Position numbers and translations under genes: made by a program | Notes under the pieces: model-generated | What the model was told of the DNA's origin: nothing | Databases searched by the model: none | Seen by the model: only the letters and a program-made list of their open reading frames with translations | NCBI GenBank assembly: GCA_003963005.1 | Contig: RXJW01000181.1 | Coordinates: 1 to 32,979, forward strand | Origin: Burkholderiales bacterium | GTDB taxonomy: Bacteria > Pseudomonadota > Gammaproteobacteria > Burkholderiales > Burkholderiaceae_C | Reading direction: 5' to 3' | DNA length: 32,979 nt | Part shown: positions 13,716 to 20,774 of the stretch, piece after piece | How the letters are laid out: each line of letters starts with the position of its first letter | How positions within the stretch are numbered: position 1 is the first letter of the stretch

Positions 13716-14684
13716 CTACAAGCTCGCCACCGCCTGGCGAAGCCGCTGCGCATAGGCCTCACGCAACGGCGCCGGCCCCACGATCTCGACCTGCCCTGCA
13801 TGCCGCAGCAGATCCATCAGCAGCTCGGTGTCGTCCACATAGGGCAGGCGCAGGCGCCAGCGGCCGTCGGGCAGGAAATCGCTCTGCTGTGCCGGATGCC
13901 ATTCTTCCCGCGACACCCAGGCCGCCGTCTCGGCACTGAACACCAGCTCGGCCTCGCGCGGCGTGCCGCCGGCGAAGATGCCGTAGCCCTGGTCCAGCTC
14001 CGCCTCCAGTTCGGCCAGGGGCACGGCCTTGGCGTCGGTCTCCAGCAGGGTGGCCGACTCGATGCCGTCCAGCGCAAAGCGGCGATAGCCGTTGCTGGCA
14101 TGGCACCAGGCGTCCAGGTACCAGGCATGCCGATGGTGCACCAGGCGCTGCGGCGACACCTCGCGCTCGCGGCTCTCGGCGTCGCGCTTCTTGCGGTAGC
14201 GGATCGCCAGCCGTTTGCGCTTCACCACGGCGCTGCCGACCGTCTCGAAGCTGTCGCTGGCCATGCGCCGCCGTGCGGTGCCGATCAGCTTGACGCGCCG
14301 GCGCAGCTCGTCCGCCTCGGCGGCATCCACGCCCAGCATGCCGGTGATCTTGTCGAACATGGGCTGCAGGTGGCGGCCCACCACGCCCTGCTCATCCAGG
14401 CCGGCGAGCATCTGCTGCATCGTCAGGAGCGCATGGAGTTCGGCTTCGTTGAACCACACCCCCGGCAGCTCGTGCTTGCCGCCCCGCCACTGCTGGCCGA
14501 AGCGGTAGCCGTTCTCGCCGGCGTCGTACTCGATGGGCGCATCCAGCCGTTCGCGCAGGTAGGCCAGGTCACGCTTGAGCGTCGCGGGCGACACCTCCAG
14601 CGCCTCCAGCAGCGTCGCGAACGACACGCAGCCGCGGGAACGGATCAGGTGCTCGATCTTGTAGAAGCGCTCGGTGCGGTCCAT
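13716..14684 (-). CDS. WYL-domain (YafY-type) transcriptional regulator
   Basis: A 322-residue regulator. The start at 14684 (MDRTERFYKIEHLI) is where family members normally begin; the frame is open to 14741. Residues 1-60 form a winged helix-turn-helix (FATLLEALEVSPATLKRDL), and the WYL domain lies at about 150-230 with W188-Y189-L190 in HAWYLDAWCH, followed by a WCX-like C-terminus. WYL domains bind nucleic acid or nucleotide ligands and often control DNA-repair or defence genes. It diverges from a gene with an HNH-like core, with 113 nt between the two starts. Confidence 0.92.
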   Translation of the reverse strand: MDRTERFYKIEHLIRSRGCVSFATLLEALEVSPATLKRDLAYLRERLDAPIEYDAGENGYRFGQQWRGGKHELPGVWFNEAELHALLTMQQMLAGLDEQGVVGRHLQPMFDKITGMLGVDAAEADELRRRVKLIGTARRRMASDSFETVGSAVVKRKRLAIRYRKKRDAESREREVSPQRLVHHRHAWYLDAWCHASNGYRRFALDGIESATLLETDAKAVPLAELEAELDQGYGIFAGGTPREAELVFSAETAAWVSREEWHPAQQSDFLPDGRWRLRLPYVDDTELLMDLLRHAGQVEIVGPAPLREAYAQRLRQAVASL

Positions 14685-14694
14685 GCTGAATAAA

Positions 14695-14740
14695 TCCACA
14701 GTGTTTTCGGGGTGGATCATCTCATGAGCGACCTGGCTCA
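14695..14740. promoter_or_regulatory. Inverted repeats in the WYL / HNH-like divergent promoter region
   Basis: TCCAC (14695-14699) and GTGGA (14712-14716) form one dyad; TGAGC (14725-14729) and GCTCA (14736-14740) form another; CTCATGAG at 14721-14728 is itself palindromic. The arms are short, but several fall in a 46-bp stretch between two divergent genes, so regulator binding is plausible. No clear promoter boxes were assigned. Confidence 0.3.
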
Positions 14741-14797
14741 CAGACTGCTTGCAAGGCCCGCGACTTCATCGGCGTGCCTCGCAACCAGGAGCCCGAC

Positions 14798-15850
14798 ATG
14801 CAAGCCGTCCTCAACCGCCCGACCGCCCCGCAATCTGCCCTCGTCCAGTTCGCGCTGGACATGGACGACACCCCCGCCGCCACCCGCGAGGCCAGCGCCC
14901 ACGAGCGCACCGGCCTGGCGCTGGGTCGCGACTATGCGCTGCACGGCATCACGCCGCCCATCGCCCACCTCTACCCGCAGTCGCCGCTGCAGCGCGGCTG
15001 GCTGGCCGCCCGCGGCCGCCCGGTGCGCACGCCTGCCACGCCGCAGGTCGAACGCTGGCTGGCCCTGCGCACCCACGCCTGGGCCCGCGGCCGCAGCTTC
15101 GAGGACATCCAGCTCACGCCCCACCACCTCGCGCAGCTCGACGTCAGCCACTGCCCGATCACCCGCGAGCTGCTGGGCGACGACAACCGCAGCATCGACC
15201 GCGTGCGCGACGACGCCGGCTATGCGGCCGGCAACCTCGCCGTGATGAGCCAGCGCGCCAACCGCGCCAAGGGCAGCCGCAGCCACGGTGCGCTGCGCGA
15301 GATGGCCGACAGCTGCGCCAGCGGCCCTATCACCCGCATCGGCGGCCTGAGCCATGCGGAGTGGCAGCGCCTGGCCGTGCTGGCCAGCTTCGTCACACCC
15401 TTGAGCCATGAGCAGGCGGCGCAGATGCCGCTCCACGTGCTGCCGCCGAACCGGCTGCGCCTGTTCAACCCCATCCAGGCCCTGCAGGCCCTCATCACAC
15501 GGCAACTGGCCACGCCGGGCTGGAGCGCCCGCCTGAGCCGCCTGGAGGCCCTGTTGCCGACCGACGCCCTGCGCACCGACTTCAACCGCTTCCTGCTGGC
15601 CCTGGCGCCGCGGGTGCTGGCCGCCGCCGAGCTACAGTCACCGCATGAAATCCGCTGGGCGCTGGAAGACGCCTGGGCCCTGCCCCTCGTGCAAAAGCGC
15701 TGGACGCGGTTGGCGCTGCAACTGGCGCCCGAGCAGGCCGAAGCCCTGGTCGAGCGCGCCGCGGCCAAGAAGCTCAGCACGGTGCACGTGCAGCGCCATG
15801 ACGACGCCACGGACGGCTGGGCGCTGGCCACGGGGGGCTATCTGGCCTAA
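14798..15850 (+). CDS. Unrecognised protein with an HNH-like core, divergent from a WYL regulator
   Basis: A 350-residue protein. The ATG at 14798 has AGGAG 6 nt upstream, better than the ATG-type start at 14774. I do not recognise the whole protein. Residues ~116-160 read HCPITREL, then SIDRVRDDAGYAAGNLAVMS and QRANRAK. This resembles the core of small phage HNH nucleases (CPvtG..., SlDRid..kGYv.GNv.viS.rAN.lK), but lacks zinc-binding CxxC pairs and the usual first His. The flanking halves are Arg/Leu rich helical sequence without signal peptide or membrane helices. A nuclease-derived or nucleic-acid-binding role is possible; it may be catalytically inactive. The divergent WYL regulator probably controls it. 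Confidence 0.6.
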   Translation: MQAVLNRPTAPQSALVQFALDMDDTPAATREASAHERTGLALGRDYALHGITPPIAHLYPQSPLQRGWLAARGRPVRTPATPQVERWLALRTHAWARGRSFEDIQLTPHHLAQLDVSHCPITRELLGDDNRSIDRVRDDAGYAAGNLAVMSQRANRAKGSRSHGALREMADSCASGPITRIGGLSHAEWQRLAVLASFVTPLSHEQAAQMPLHVLPPNRLRLFNPIQALQALITRQLATPGWSARLSRLEALLPTDALRTDFNRFLLALAPRVLAAAELQSPHEIRWALEDAWALPLVQKRWTRLALQLAPEQAEALVERAAAKKLSTVHVQRHDDATDGWALATGGYLA

Positions 15851-15932
15851 CCCCTGAGCCGGGGGCATGTCATGGGCAGGTCACGGGCGGACGCCAGAGT
15901 CGCGGTCAGCCCACTTCAGCTTCGAGATGACC

Positions 15933-16706
15933 ATGACGAAGACCCTGCTCACCCTGGCCCTGGCGGCTGCCGCGTCCCTGCCGGCCCAGGCGGCCCTCAC
16001 CGCCGGCGACATCGCCATCATCGGCCGCATCAACAACGGCGCGCCGGACTCCTTCGTGTTTGTCGCGCTGAACGACATCGCCGCCGGCGAGGTCATCTAC
16101 TTCACGGACAACGGCTGGACGGGGTCAGCCTTCCGCGGCTCCAGCGCCACCGACGGCGACGGCAACGAGAACCTCACCCGCTGGACGGCTACCGCCACGG
16201 TCTCCGCCGGCACCATCATCTCCAGCCTGTCCAGCAGCTTCACGGTCAGCGGCGCCATTGCCGGGTCGACCTCGGGCGCCTACAACTCGCTGTCGCTGAG
16301 CCAGACGGGCGACCAGATCTATGCCTTCCAGAACAGCAACACCAGCAATCCGCTGTTCAACACCGCAACCCAGACGCACCTGTTCGCCTTCGACGACACC
16401 AACGGCTTCGAAAATGCGACGGACTCCGCCACAGGCAACATCACGCCCGGGCTGACCCTCGGCAAGACGGCGCTGACGCTCCCGTTCATCAACAACACCA
16501 CCGTCCACGTCAAGACTTCGGTGCTCGCCGGCCCGGCGCAGACCAAGGACGGCTGGCTCGCCACCTTCGCCGATCCGAACAACTGGGAAACCGTCGGTGG
16601 CCTGCCCACGGGCAATATCGCCGTGGCCGTGCCTGAGCCGGAAACCTACGCGCTGATGCTGTCGGGCCTGCTGGCCGTGGGCTTCATGGCCCGCCGCCGC
16701 CGCTGA
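15933..16706 (+). CDS. PEP-CTERM sorting-domain secreted protein
   Basis: A 257-residue exported protein. Signal peptide MTKTLLTLALAAAASLPAQA (ATG at 15927 is an alternative start); mature part starts LTAGDIAIIGRINNGAPDSF with FVALNDIAAGEVIYFTDNGW, a beta-rich module seen in secreted surface proteins and near extracellular nucleases. The C-terminus is a complete PEP-CTERM tag: VPEPETYALM, a hydrophobic helix, and RRRR. Exosortase (EpsH/XrtA type) recognises the PEP motif and cleaves it during delivery to the surface or exopolysaccharide matrix. No exosortase gene is in this window. Asn, Ser and Thr are abundant, as in many such proteins. Followed by a strong terminator. Confidence 0.93.
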   Translation: MTKTLLTLALAAAASLPAQAALTAGDIAIIGRINNGAPDSFVFVALNDIAAGEVIYFTDNGWTGSAFRGSSATDGDGNENLTRWTATATVSAGTIISSLSSSFTVSGAIAGSTSGAYNSLSLSQTGDQIYAFQNSNTSNPLFNTATQTHLFAFDDTNGFENATDSATGNITPGLTLGKTALTLPFINNTTVHVKTSVLAGPAQTKDGWLATFADPNNWETVGGLPTGNIAVAVPEPETYALMLSGLLAVGFMARRRR

Positions 16707-16724
16707 ACGCCTCCGGCAAGAACG

Positions 16725-16749
16725 AAAGCGCCCCACGGGGCGCTTTTTT
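16725..16749 (+). terminator. Intrinsic terminator after the PEP-CTERM gene
   Basis: A 9-bp stem AAAGCGCCC / GGGCGCTTT with loop CACG, merging into six T, 18 nt after the stop codon. On the opposite strand the T tract is short, so it mainly serves the plus strand. Confidence 0.92.
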
Positions 16750-16774
16750 CATGGACTGCGCTACGCAGCCGGGC

Positions 16775-17293
16775 TCAGACCAGCGAACGGTGCAGCCGGA
16801 TCTCTTCGATGCGCGCACCGCCGACCTCGGTCGTACGGGCACTGCCCAGCTCGCGCTTGAAACCGGCCAGCTCGAAGAAACGCAGCGCACGCTCGTTGCG
16901 CAGGTAGCACCACAGCGTGGCCTTGGTGCAGCCTTCTTCCTGCAGACCGTCACGCGTGGCATCCCACAGCGCCAGGCCCACGCCCTTGTCCCAATGGACC
17001 GGGTCGGCGAACAGGGCCCAGACCTCGCCGGTCGTGGCGGGTGTGCCCTTGTCGCGGGAGCGGTCGAAGCCGGCGAAGCCCATGATCTTGTTGTCGAGAT
17101 GGGCCACGATGACCTGCGGCTCGCACAGATCGATGGCTTCACGCCAGAAGGCCTGGCGCTTCTGCACCGACATCGCATCCAGCGCGGCGGCCGGGAGCAG
17201 GGCCTTGTAGGCGTCCTGGCTGGCGGCAACGTGAATCTCGGCGATGGCCTTGGCATCGCGCAGGGTGGCGGGGCGAACCTGGATCACGGACAT
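16775..17293 (-). CDS. GNAT-family N-acetyltransferase
   Basis: A 172-residue acetyltransferase. ATG 17293 is preceded by AAGAG 4 nt away and opens on the GNAT strand VIQVRPATLRDAKAIAEIH; an ATG 15 nt further up is possible. The acetyl-CoA motif A region (WALFADPVHWDKGVGLALWDA) has the strand WALFADP followed by GVGLALW, a variant of the usual (Q/R)xxGx(G/A); motif B follows in ATLWCYLRNERALRFFELAGF. The acceptor substrate is unknown; similar proteins acetylate small amines or protein N-termini. Convergent with the PEP-CTERM gene. Confidence 0.88.
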   Translation of the reverse strand: MSVIQVRPATLRDAKAIAEIHVAASQDAYKALLPAAALDAMSVQKRQAFWREAIDLCEPQVIVAHLDNKIMGFAGFDRSRDKGTPATTGEVWALFADPVHWDKGVGLALWDATRDGLQEEGCTKATLWCYLRNERALRFFELAGFKRELGSARTTEVGGARIEEIRLHRSLV

Positions 17294-17401
17294 GGAACTC
17301 TTGAGCAATGGCGCAACAACGAAAGGGCGCGATTGTCCGTGCCCATTGCGGTGCAGCCGGGTCTTGACAGAAATTTTTCTGCCCGTCCCGTGATCAGCCG
17401 G

Positions 17402-18052
17402 TCACCCCGGCGGCGACCGCCGGCCCTTCACATGCTCGACCAGGCCCCGCCTCAGCCAGCGAACAGGCGTGCGCTGCAGATCGGCCAGCAAGGCGTGATC
17501 GACCGGCTGTTCGCCCAGGTCCATCGCGAAACGGCGGCCCACCTCCTGCTGCACCTTCAGCAGCAGTTCCGCCGTGACGCGCGCATCGGCCATCGCCCGG
17601 TGCGCCCGGCCCGCGAAGCGCAGACCATGGAACTGCGTCATCGCGCCCAGCCCGTGGCTCGGAGCCTCGGGCCACAGCCGCCGCGACAGCAGCACGGTGC
17701 AGGCAAAGCGGTGCGCCGGGTCCGGGTCCAGACCGGCACGCTCCCGCTCGGCCTGCCAGAAACCCCGGTCAAACGCCGCGTTATGGGCGACCAGCGGACA
17801 ACCCGCGGTGAAGCGGACGGCCTCCCGCATGACGCTTGCCGAGTCCGGCGCATCCGCCAGCATGGCGTTGGTGATGCCCGTGAGCGCCTGGATCTGCGGT
17901 GGCACCCAGGCCCCGCTGTTCATCAGGCTGCTCCAGGCGTCCACCACCGCGCCGCCGCGCACCAGCACGGCCGCGATCTCGGTCGCCCGCCCGCCGCTGG
18001 TGGGGCCCAGGCCCGTGGTCTCGAAGTCGACCACCGCGATGGTTTCCATCAT
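17402..18052 (-). CDS. DnaQ-like 3'-5' exonuclease (DEDDh)
   Basis: A 216-residue exonuclease. DEDDh motifs: D9 and E11 in VVDFETTGLG, D95 in LVAHNAAFDRGF, H151 and D156 in HRAMADARVT. Such proteins remove nucleotides from DNA or RNA 3' ends with two metal ions. It lacks the polymerase-binding C-terminus of true epsilon subunits, so it is probably an accessory exonuclease. The start is ATG 18052, where TGATG overlaps the stop of the MazG-like gene; the second ATG (18049) is equally possible. The overlap suggests a small nucleotide/DNA-quality operon. Confidence 0.9.
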   Translation of the reverse strand: MMETIAVVDFETTGLGPTSGGRATEIAAVLVRGGAVVDAWSSLMNSGAWVPPQIQALTGITNAMLADAPDSASVMREAVRFTAGCPLVAHNAAFDRGFWQAERERAGLDPDPAHRFACTVLLSRRLWPEAPSHGLGAMTQFHGLRFAGRAHRAMADARVTAELLLKVQQEVGRRFAMDLGEQPVDHALLADLQRTPVRWLRRGLVEHVKGRRSPPG

Positions 18053-18366
18053 CAAGACCGCCGCGGTGGATGCTTGATGGCGTTCAGCGCGAGCTTGCGC
18101 TCGACTGCGGCCTCCAGATCCACGCCACTGTGATCGGCGATCTGCAGCAGGTAGAGCAGCACGTCGGACAGCTCTTCGCCGAGGTGCTGACGCTGATCGT
18201 CGCTGAGCTGCCCCGACTGTTCCGGCGTGAGCCACTGGAAGATCTCCAGCAGTTCGGCCGCCTCGACCGTCATGGCCATGGCGAGGTTCTTGGGGGTCTG
18301 GTAGGGCTGCCAGTCACGGTCGGCGGCGAACTGGCGCAGGCGGCGCTGCAGCGCGGAGATGTCCAT
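18052..18366 (-). CDS. MazG-like nucleotide pyrophosphohydrolase (dCTPase/RS21-C6 type)
   Basis: A 104-residue all-helical enzyme: E35-A-A-E38 in TVEAAELLEIFQW and E64-E65-L-S-D68 in LGEELSDVLLYLLQIAD form the magnesium site of MazG-like pyrophosphohydrolases. The FQW and the short length match the RS21-C6/dCTPase group, which hydrolyses (modified) dCTP or other nucleotides to monophosphates and pyrophosphate, cleaning the nucleotide pool. First gene of the pair with the exonuclease, TGATG overlap. Start ATG 18366 chosen as the family start MDISALQRRLRQFAADRDW. Confidence 0.92.
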   Translation of the reverse strand: MDISALQRRLRQFAADRDWQPYQTPKNLAMAMTVEAAELLEIFQWLTPEQSGQLSDDQRQHLGEELSDVLLYLLQIADHSGVDLEAAVERKLALNAIKHPPRRS

Positions 18367-18782
18367 GCGGAAAGTGTCCAACGTATTCCAAACGGTATTC
18401 AAGATTTGAAGGTGGTGGTCGTAGTAGAGGGCGCTGCGCGCTGTGGACAAGGCAGAAAAGTGGCCGCCGCACAAGCACTTGGGCTGCGCGCAAGCCTGTG
18501 CGCTACCCCCCGGACGGCCGCGCTCGCGTTTGGGAACAACTTCGGAAAGACGCGTCAGGCTGTGGATATCTCGGCACTTGTCCCAGCGCCATCCACAGAC
18601 TTGGCCCCTGATGCGCCAAGCCGGTGCACAACGGCACGGCCATCGGCCTTCCTCGAGCTTTCAGTGTTGTTTCTTTACGTTGAATCAGGGGAAAAACGAA
18701 CGACCGTTCGAAAAACCTGGGGCTAGAGTTGCGCTCCCCGAATTTGTTGCGACCGTGCTGTGCTGTCGCCTAGGAGACAACG
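18367..18782. other. 416-bp intergenic region with three DnaA-box-like motifs and short dyads
   Basis: No gene seen. It separates the minus-strand mazG-like/exonuclease pair from the plus-strand lipase/OmpW pair, so it must hold both promoters. Contents: dyad TTCAA-GAT-TTGAA at 18398-18410; DnaA-box-like motifs TGTGGACAA (18442-18450), TGTGGATAT (18561-18569) and CCATCCACA (18589-18597), with 1, 1 and 2 mismatches to the consensus respectively; and the palindrome at 18697-18710. The last 140 bp are richer in A/T. No dnaA, dnaN or parAB nearby, so not an origin by context. Confidence 0.45.
18697..18710. promoter_or_regulatory. CGAACG-AC-CGTTCG palindrome upstream of the lipase-OmpW genes
   Basis: Perfect 6-bp arms with a 2-bp centre, flanked by A-tracts on both sides (AAAAA before, AAAAA after), ending 72 nt before the lipase ATG. 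Such GAACG/CGTTC dyads are typical of TetR-family operators. No TetR gene is encoded in the window, so the regulator would act in trans. Confidence 0.6.
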
Positions 18783-19952
18783 ATGAAACCCTTCCTCACC
18801 CGGATCGCCGCCGCCTCGGTGGCGCTGTTGAGCAGCCTGCTGGTGGCAGGCTGCGGTGGTGGTGCCACGGCAGACACCACGCCGGCCGTCAAGATCTCGT
18901 CGGTCAAGGTGTTCGGCGACTCCCTCCAGGACAGCGGCACCTTCGGCTACAAGTTCACCGTCCAGAGTCCGGACAACCTGATCTACGCCGAGCGCATCGC
19001 CGCCAACTACGGCCAGACGCTGTGCAACTTCTACGTGTTCACCGGCACGACCTTCGCGGCCAACACCGCCAAGGCCGGTTGCACGAACTTCGCGATCGGT
19101 GGTGGTCGCATCACGTACACGGGGGCTGGCGCCAGCGCCCAGAACCCGCTGAACGTCGGTGTCCAGATGGCCACCTACGCGTCCATTGGCAGCTACTCCG
19201 CCAGTGACCTGGTCATCGTCGATGGCGGTGGCAACGACGCTGCGGACCTGGTGGGTGCCTACCTGTCCATCGTGCCGGGCAATGCTGCTTCCACGGCCCA
19301 GTTTGCCGGCCTGCTGGGCACGCTGCTGAGCCAGGCCCAGATCGGTGCGGCGCTGCAAGGCGGACAGTCCACGATCAACCAGATCGGTGCCACCTACATG
19401 ACCGCCCTGGCGGACAAGTTCGCCGGCCAGATCAAGGCCAGCGTGCTGGACAAGGGAGCCACCCGGGTGGTGGTGCTCAACATCCCGGACATCACCTTCA
19501 CGCCGCGCTTCCAGACCGTGCTCGATGCCGTTGCCGTGAAGACGGGTGGCGGTGCAGCGATCCGTGCGCAGCTTCAGGCGCTGTTCCAGAGCTGGATCTC
19601 GGCCTACAACACGCAGCTGGCCACGAAGTTCGCCGGCAACGACAGCGTCGTGCTGATCGATTTCTACAAGGCCTTCCAGGACCAGGTCGCGGCGCCGGCC
19701 CAGTACGGCCTGACCAACGTCAAGACGCCGGCCTGCCCGATCAAGGGCCTGGGCAGTGACGGCCTGCCGACCTATGACTTCCCGACCTGCACGGCCACGG
19801 CCCTGTCCGCCGCACCGCCGGCCGGTGTCAGCGGTGGTGCCGACTGGTGGAAGAGCTATGCGTTCTCCGACAGCTTCCACCCCACGCTGTACGGCCACCA
19901 GCTCACCCAGCAGCTGATCGCCAAGTCCCTGGCCACCAAGGGTTGGCTGTAA
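18783..19952 (+). CDS. SGNH/GDSL-family esterase/lipase, lipoprotein
   Basis: A 389-residue hydrolase. Lipobox LVAGC (C24) after a hydrophobic leader predicts a lipoprotein. SGNH blocks: I, VFGDSLQDSGTF (nucleophile S47); II, FAIGGGR (oxyanion Gly); III, VDGGGNDAADL (Asn); V, FSDSFHPTLYGH (D363, H366). It would cleave esters of fatty acids or polymers at the cell envelope. AGGAG lies just before the ATG (GGAGACAACG). The OmpW-like gene follows after 30 nt with a nearly identical ribosome-binding leader (GGAGACAAC), so the two form an operon. A TetR-like palindrome upstream suggests control by a lipid or hydrophobic effector. Confidence 0.93.
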   Translation: MKPFLTRIAAASVALLSSLLVAGCGGGATADTTPAVKISSVKVFGDSLQDSGTFGYKFTVQSPDNLIYAERIAANYGQTLCNFYVFTGTTFAANTAKAGCTNFAIGGGRITYTGAGASAQNPLNVGVQMATYASIGSYSASDLVIVDGGGNDAADLVGAYLSIVPGNAASTAQFAGLLGTLLSQAQIGAALQGGQSTINQIGATYMTALADKFAGQIKASVLDKGATRVVVLNIPDITFTPRFQTVLDAVAVKTGGGAAIRAQLQALFQSWISAYNTQLATKFAGNDSVVLIDFYKAFQDQVAAPAQYGLTNVKTPACPIKGLGSDGLPTYDFPTCTATALSAAPPAGVSGGADWWKSYAFSDSFHPTLYGHQLTQQLIAKSLATKGWL

Positions 19953-19982
19953 GCCGCGGCCCGCATCTCTCGGAGACAACCC

Positions 19983-20651
19983 ATGAAAACCAAGTTCCTC
20001 CTCGGTGCCATCGCCGCCCTGCTCGCCACCGGCTCGGCCTTTGCGCAATCGGCCGGCAGCATCGTCGTCTACGGCGGTGCCGCCCAGATCACACCGCACA
20101 TTGAGAGTGGTGACCTGAGTGCGCCCAGCCTGCCCGGCACCAAGATCGACGTCAAGAAGGCCACGTCCTTCGTCGGCGGCATCACCTACTACTGGACCGA
20201 CAACATCAGCATCGACCTGCCGATCTCGGCGCCGTTCAAGCACGACGTCATCGGCGCCGGGGCGATCGATGGCGTCGGCAAGCTCGGCACCGTCAAGTCG
20301 TTGCCGGCCACGTTGCTGGCCCAGTACCGCTTTGGGGATGCCGGCAGTGCCTTCCGTCCCTTCGTCGGTGCAGGCGTCACCTACGGCTACTTCTTCAAGC
20401 CGAAGGCGACGGCGACGCTGTCCGGTATCACCGGTGGCACGCCGAGCAACCCGACCACGCTGTCGATGAAGAGCCGCTTCGGCACCACGCTTGAACTGGG
20501 TGCTGCTTACAACCTGACGAAGGACTGGTCGGCGAGCCTGTCGTTCACCAAGACCTTCATCAAGACGACCGGCAGCCTGTCCACCGGGCAGACCATCGAG
20601 ACCACGCTCGACCCGGTGTCCATCAAGTTCGGTGTCGGCTATCGCTTCTGA
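19983..20651 (+). CDS. OmpW-family outer-membrane protein
   Basis: A 222-residue protein: signal peptide MKTKFLLGAIAALLATGSAFAQ, then an eight-stranded barrel pattern with GGITYYWTDNISIDLPI, LLAQYRFG, FRPFVGAGVTYGYFF, GTTLELGAAYNLTKDWSASL, and the terminal aromatic GVGYRF required for barrel insertion. OmpW/AlkL proteins form a narrow hydrophobic channel for uptake of alkanes and other nonpolar molecules. Placed 30 nt after a lipoprotein esterase, it may import the hydrophobic products of ester cleavage (inference). Followed by a strong terminator. Confidence 0.93.
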   Translation: MKTKFLLGAIAALLATGSAFAQSAGSIVVYGGAAQITPHIESGDLSAPSLPGTKIDVKKATSFVGGITYYWTDNISIDLPISAPFKHDVIGAGAIDGVGKLGTVKSLPATLLAQYRFGDAGSAFRPFVGAGVTYGYFFKPKATATLSGITGGTPSNPTTLSMKSRFGTTLELGAAYNLTKDWSASLSFTKTFIKTTGSLSTGQTIETTLDPVSIKFGVGYRF

Positions 20652-20672
20652 GGCCGCTGCCGCCGCATGACC

Positions 20673-20695
20673 AGGGAGGCCGAGGCCTCCCTTTT
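20673..20695 (+). terminator. Intrinsic terminator of the lipase-OmpW operon
   Basis: AGGGAGGCC, GA, GGCCTCCCT: arms of up to 9 bp (tight loop C-GA-G in practice), running into five T, 22 nt after the stop. Confidence 0.9.
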
Positions 20696-20774
20696 TCATG
20701 CCGTCGCGGTCGTGTCGAGTACGGCTGGCGCCAGCACGGCTCTAGCCGCCCGGCGCCTGTCACGCGGCAAGCGG

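Noticed and set aside
18367..18782. Replication origin suggested by the DnaA-box-like motifs
   Set aside because: No dnaA, dnaN, gidA, parAB or repeated AT-rich 13-mers nearby, and no exact consensus box.
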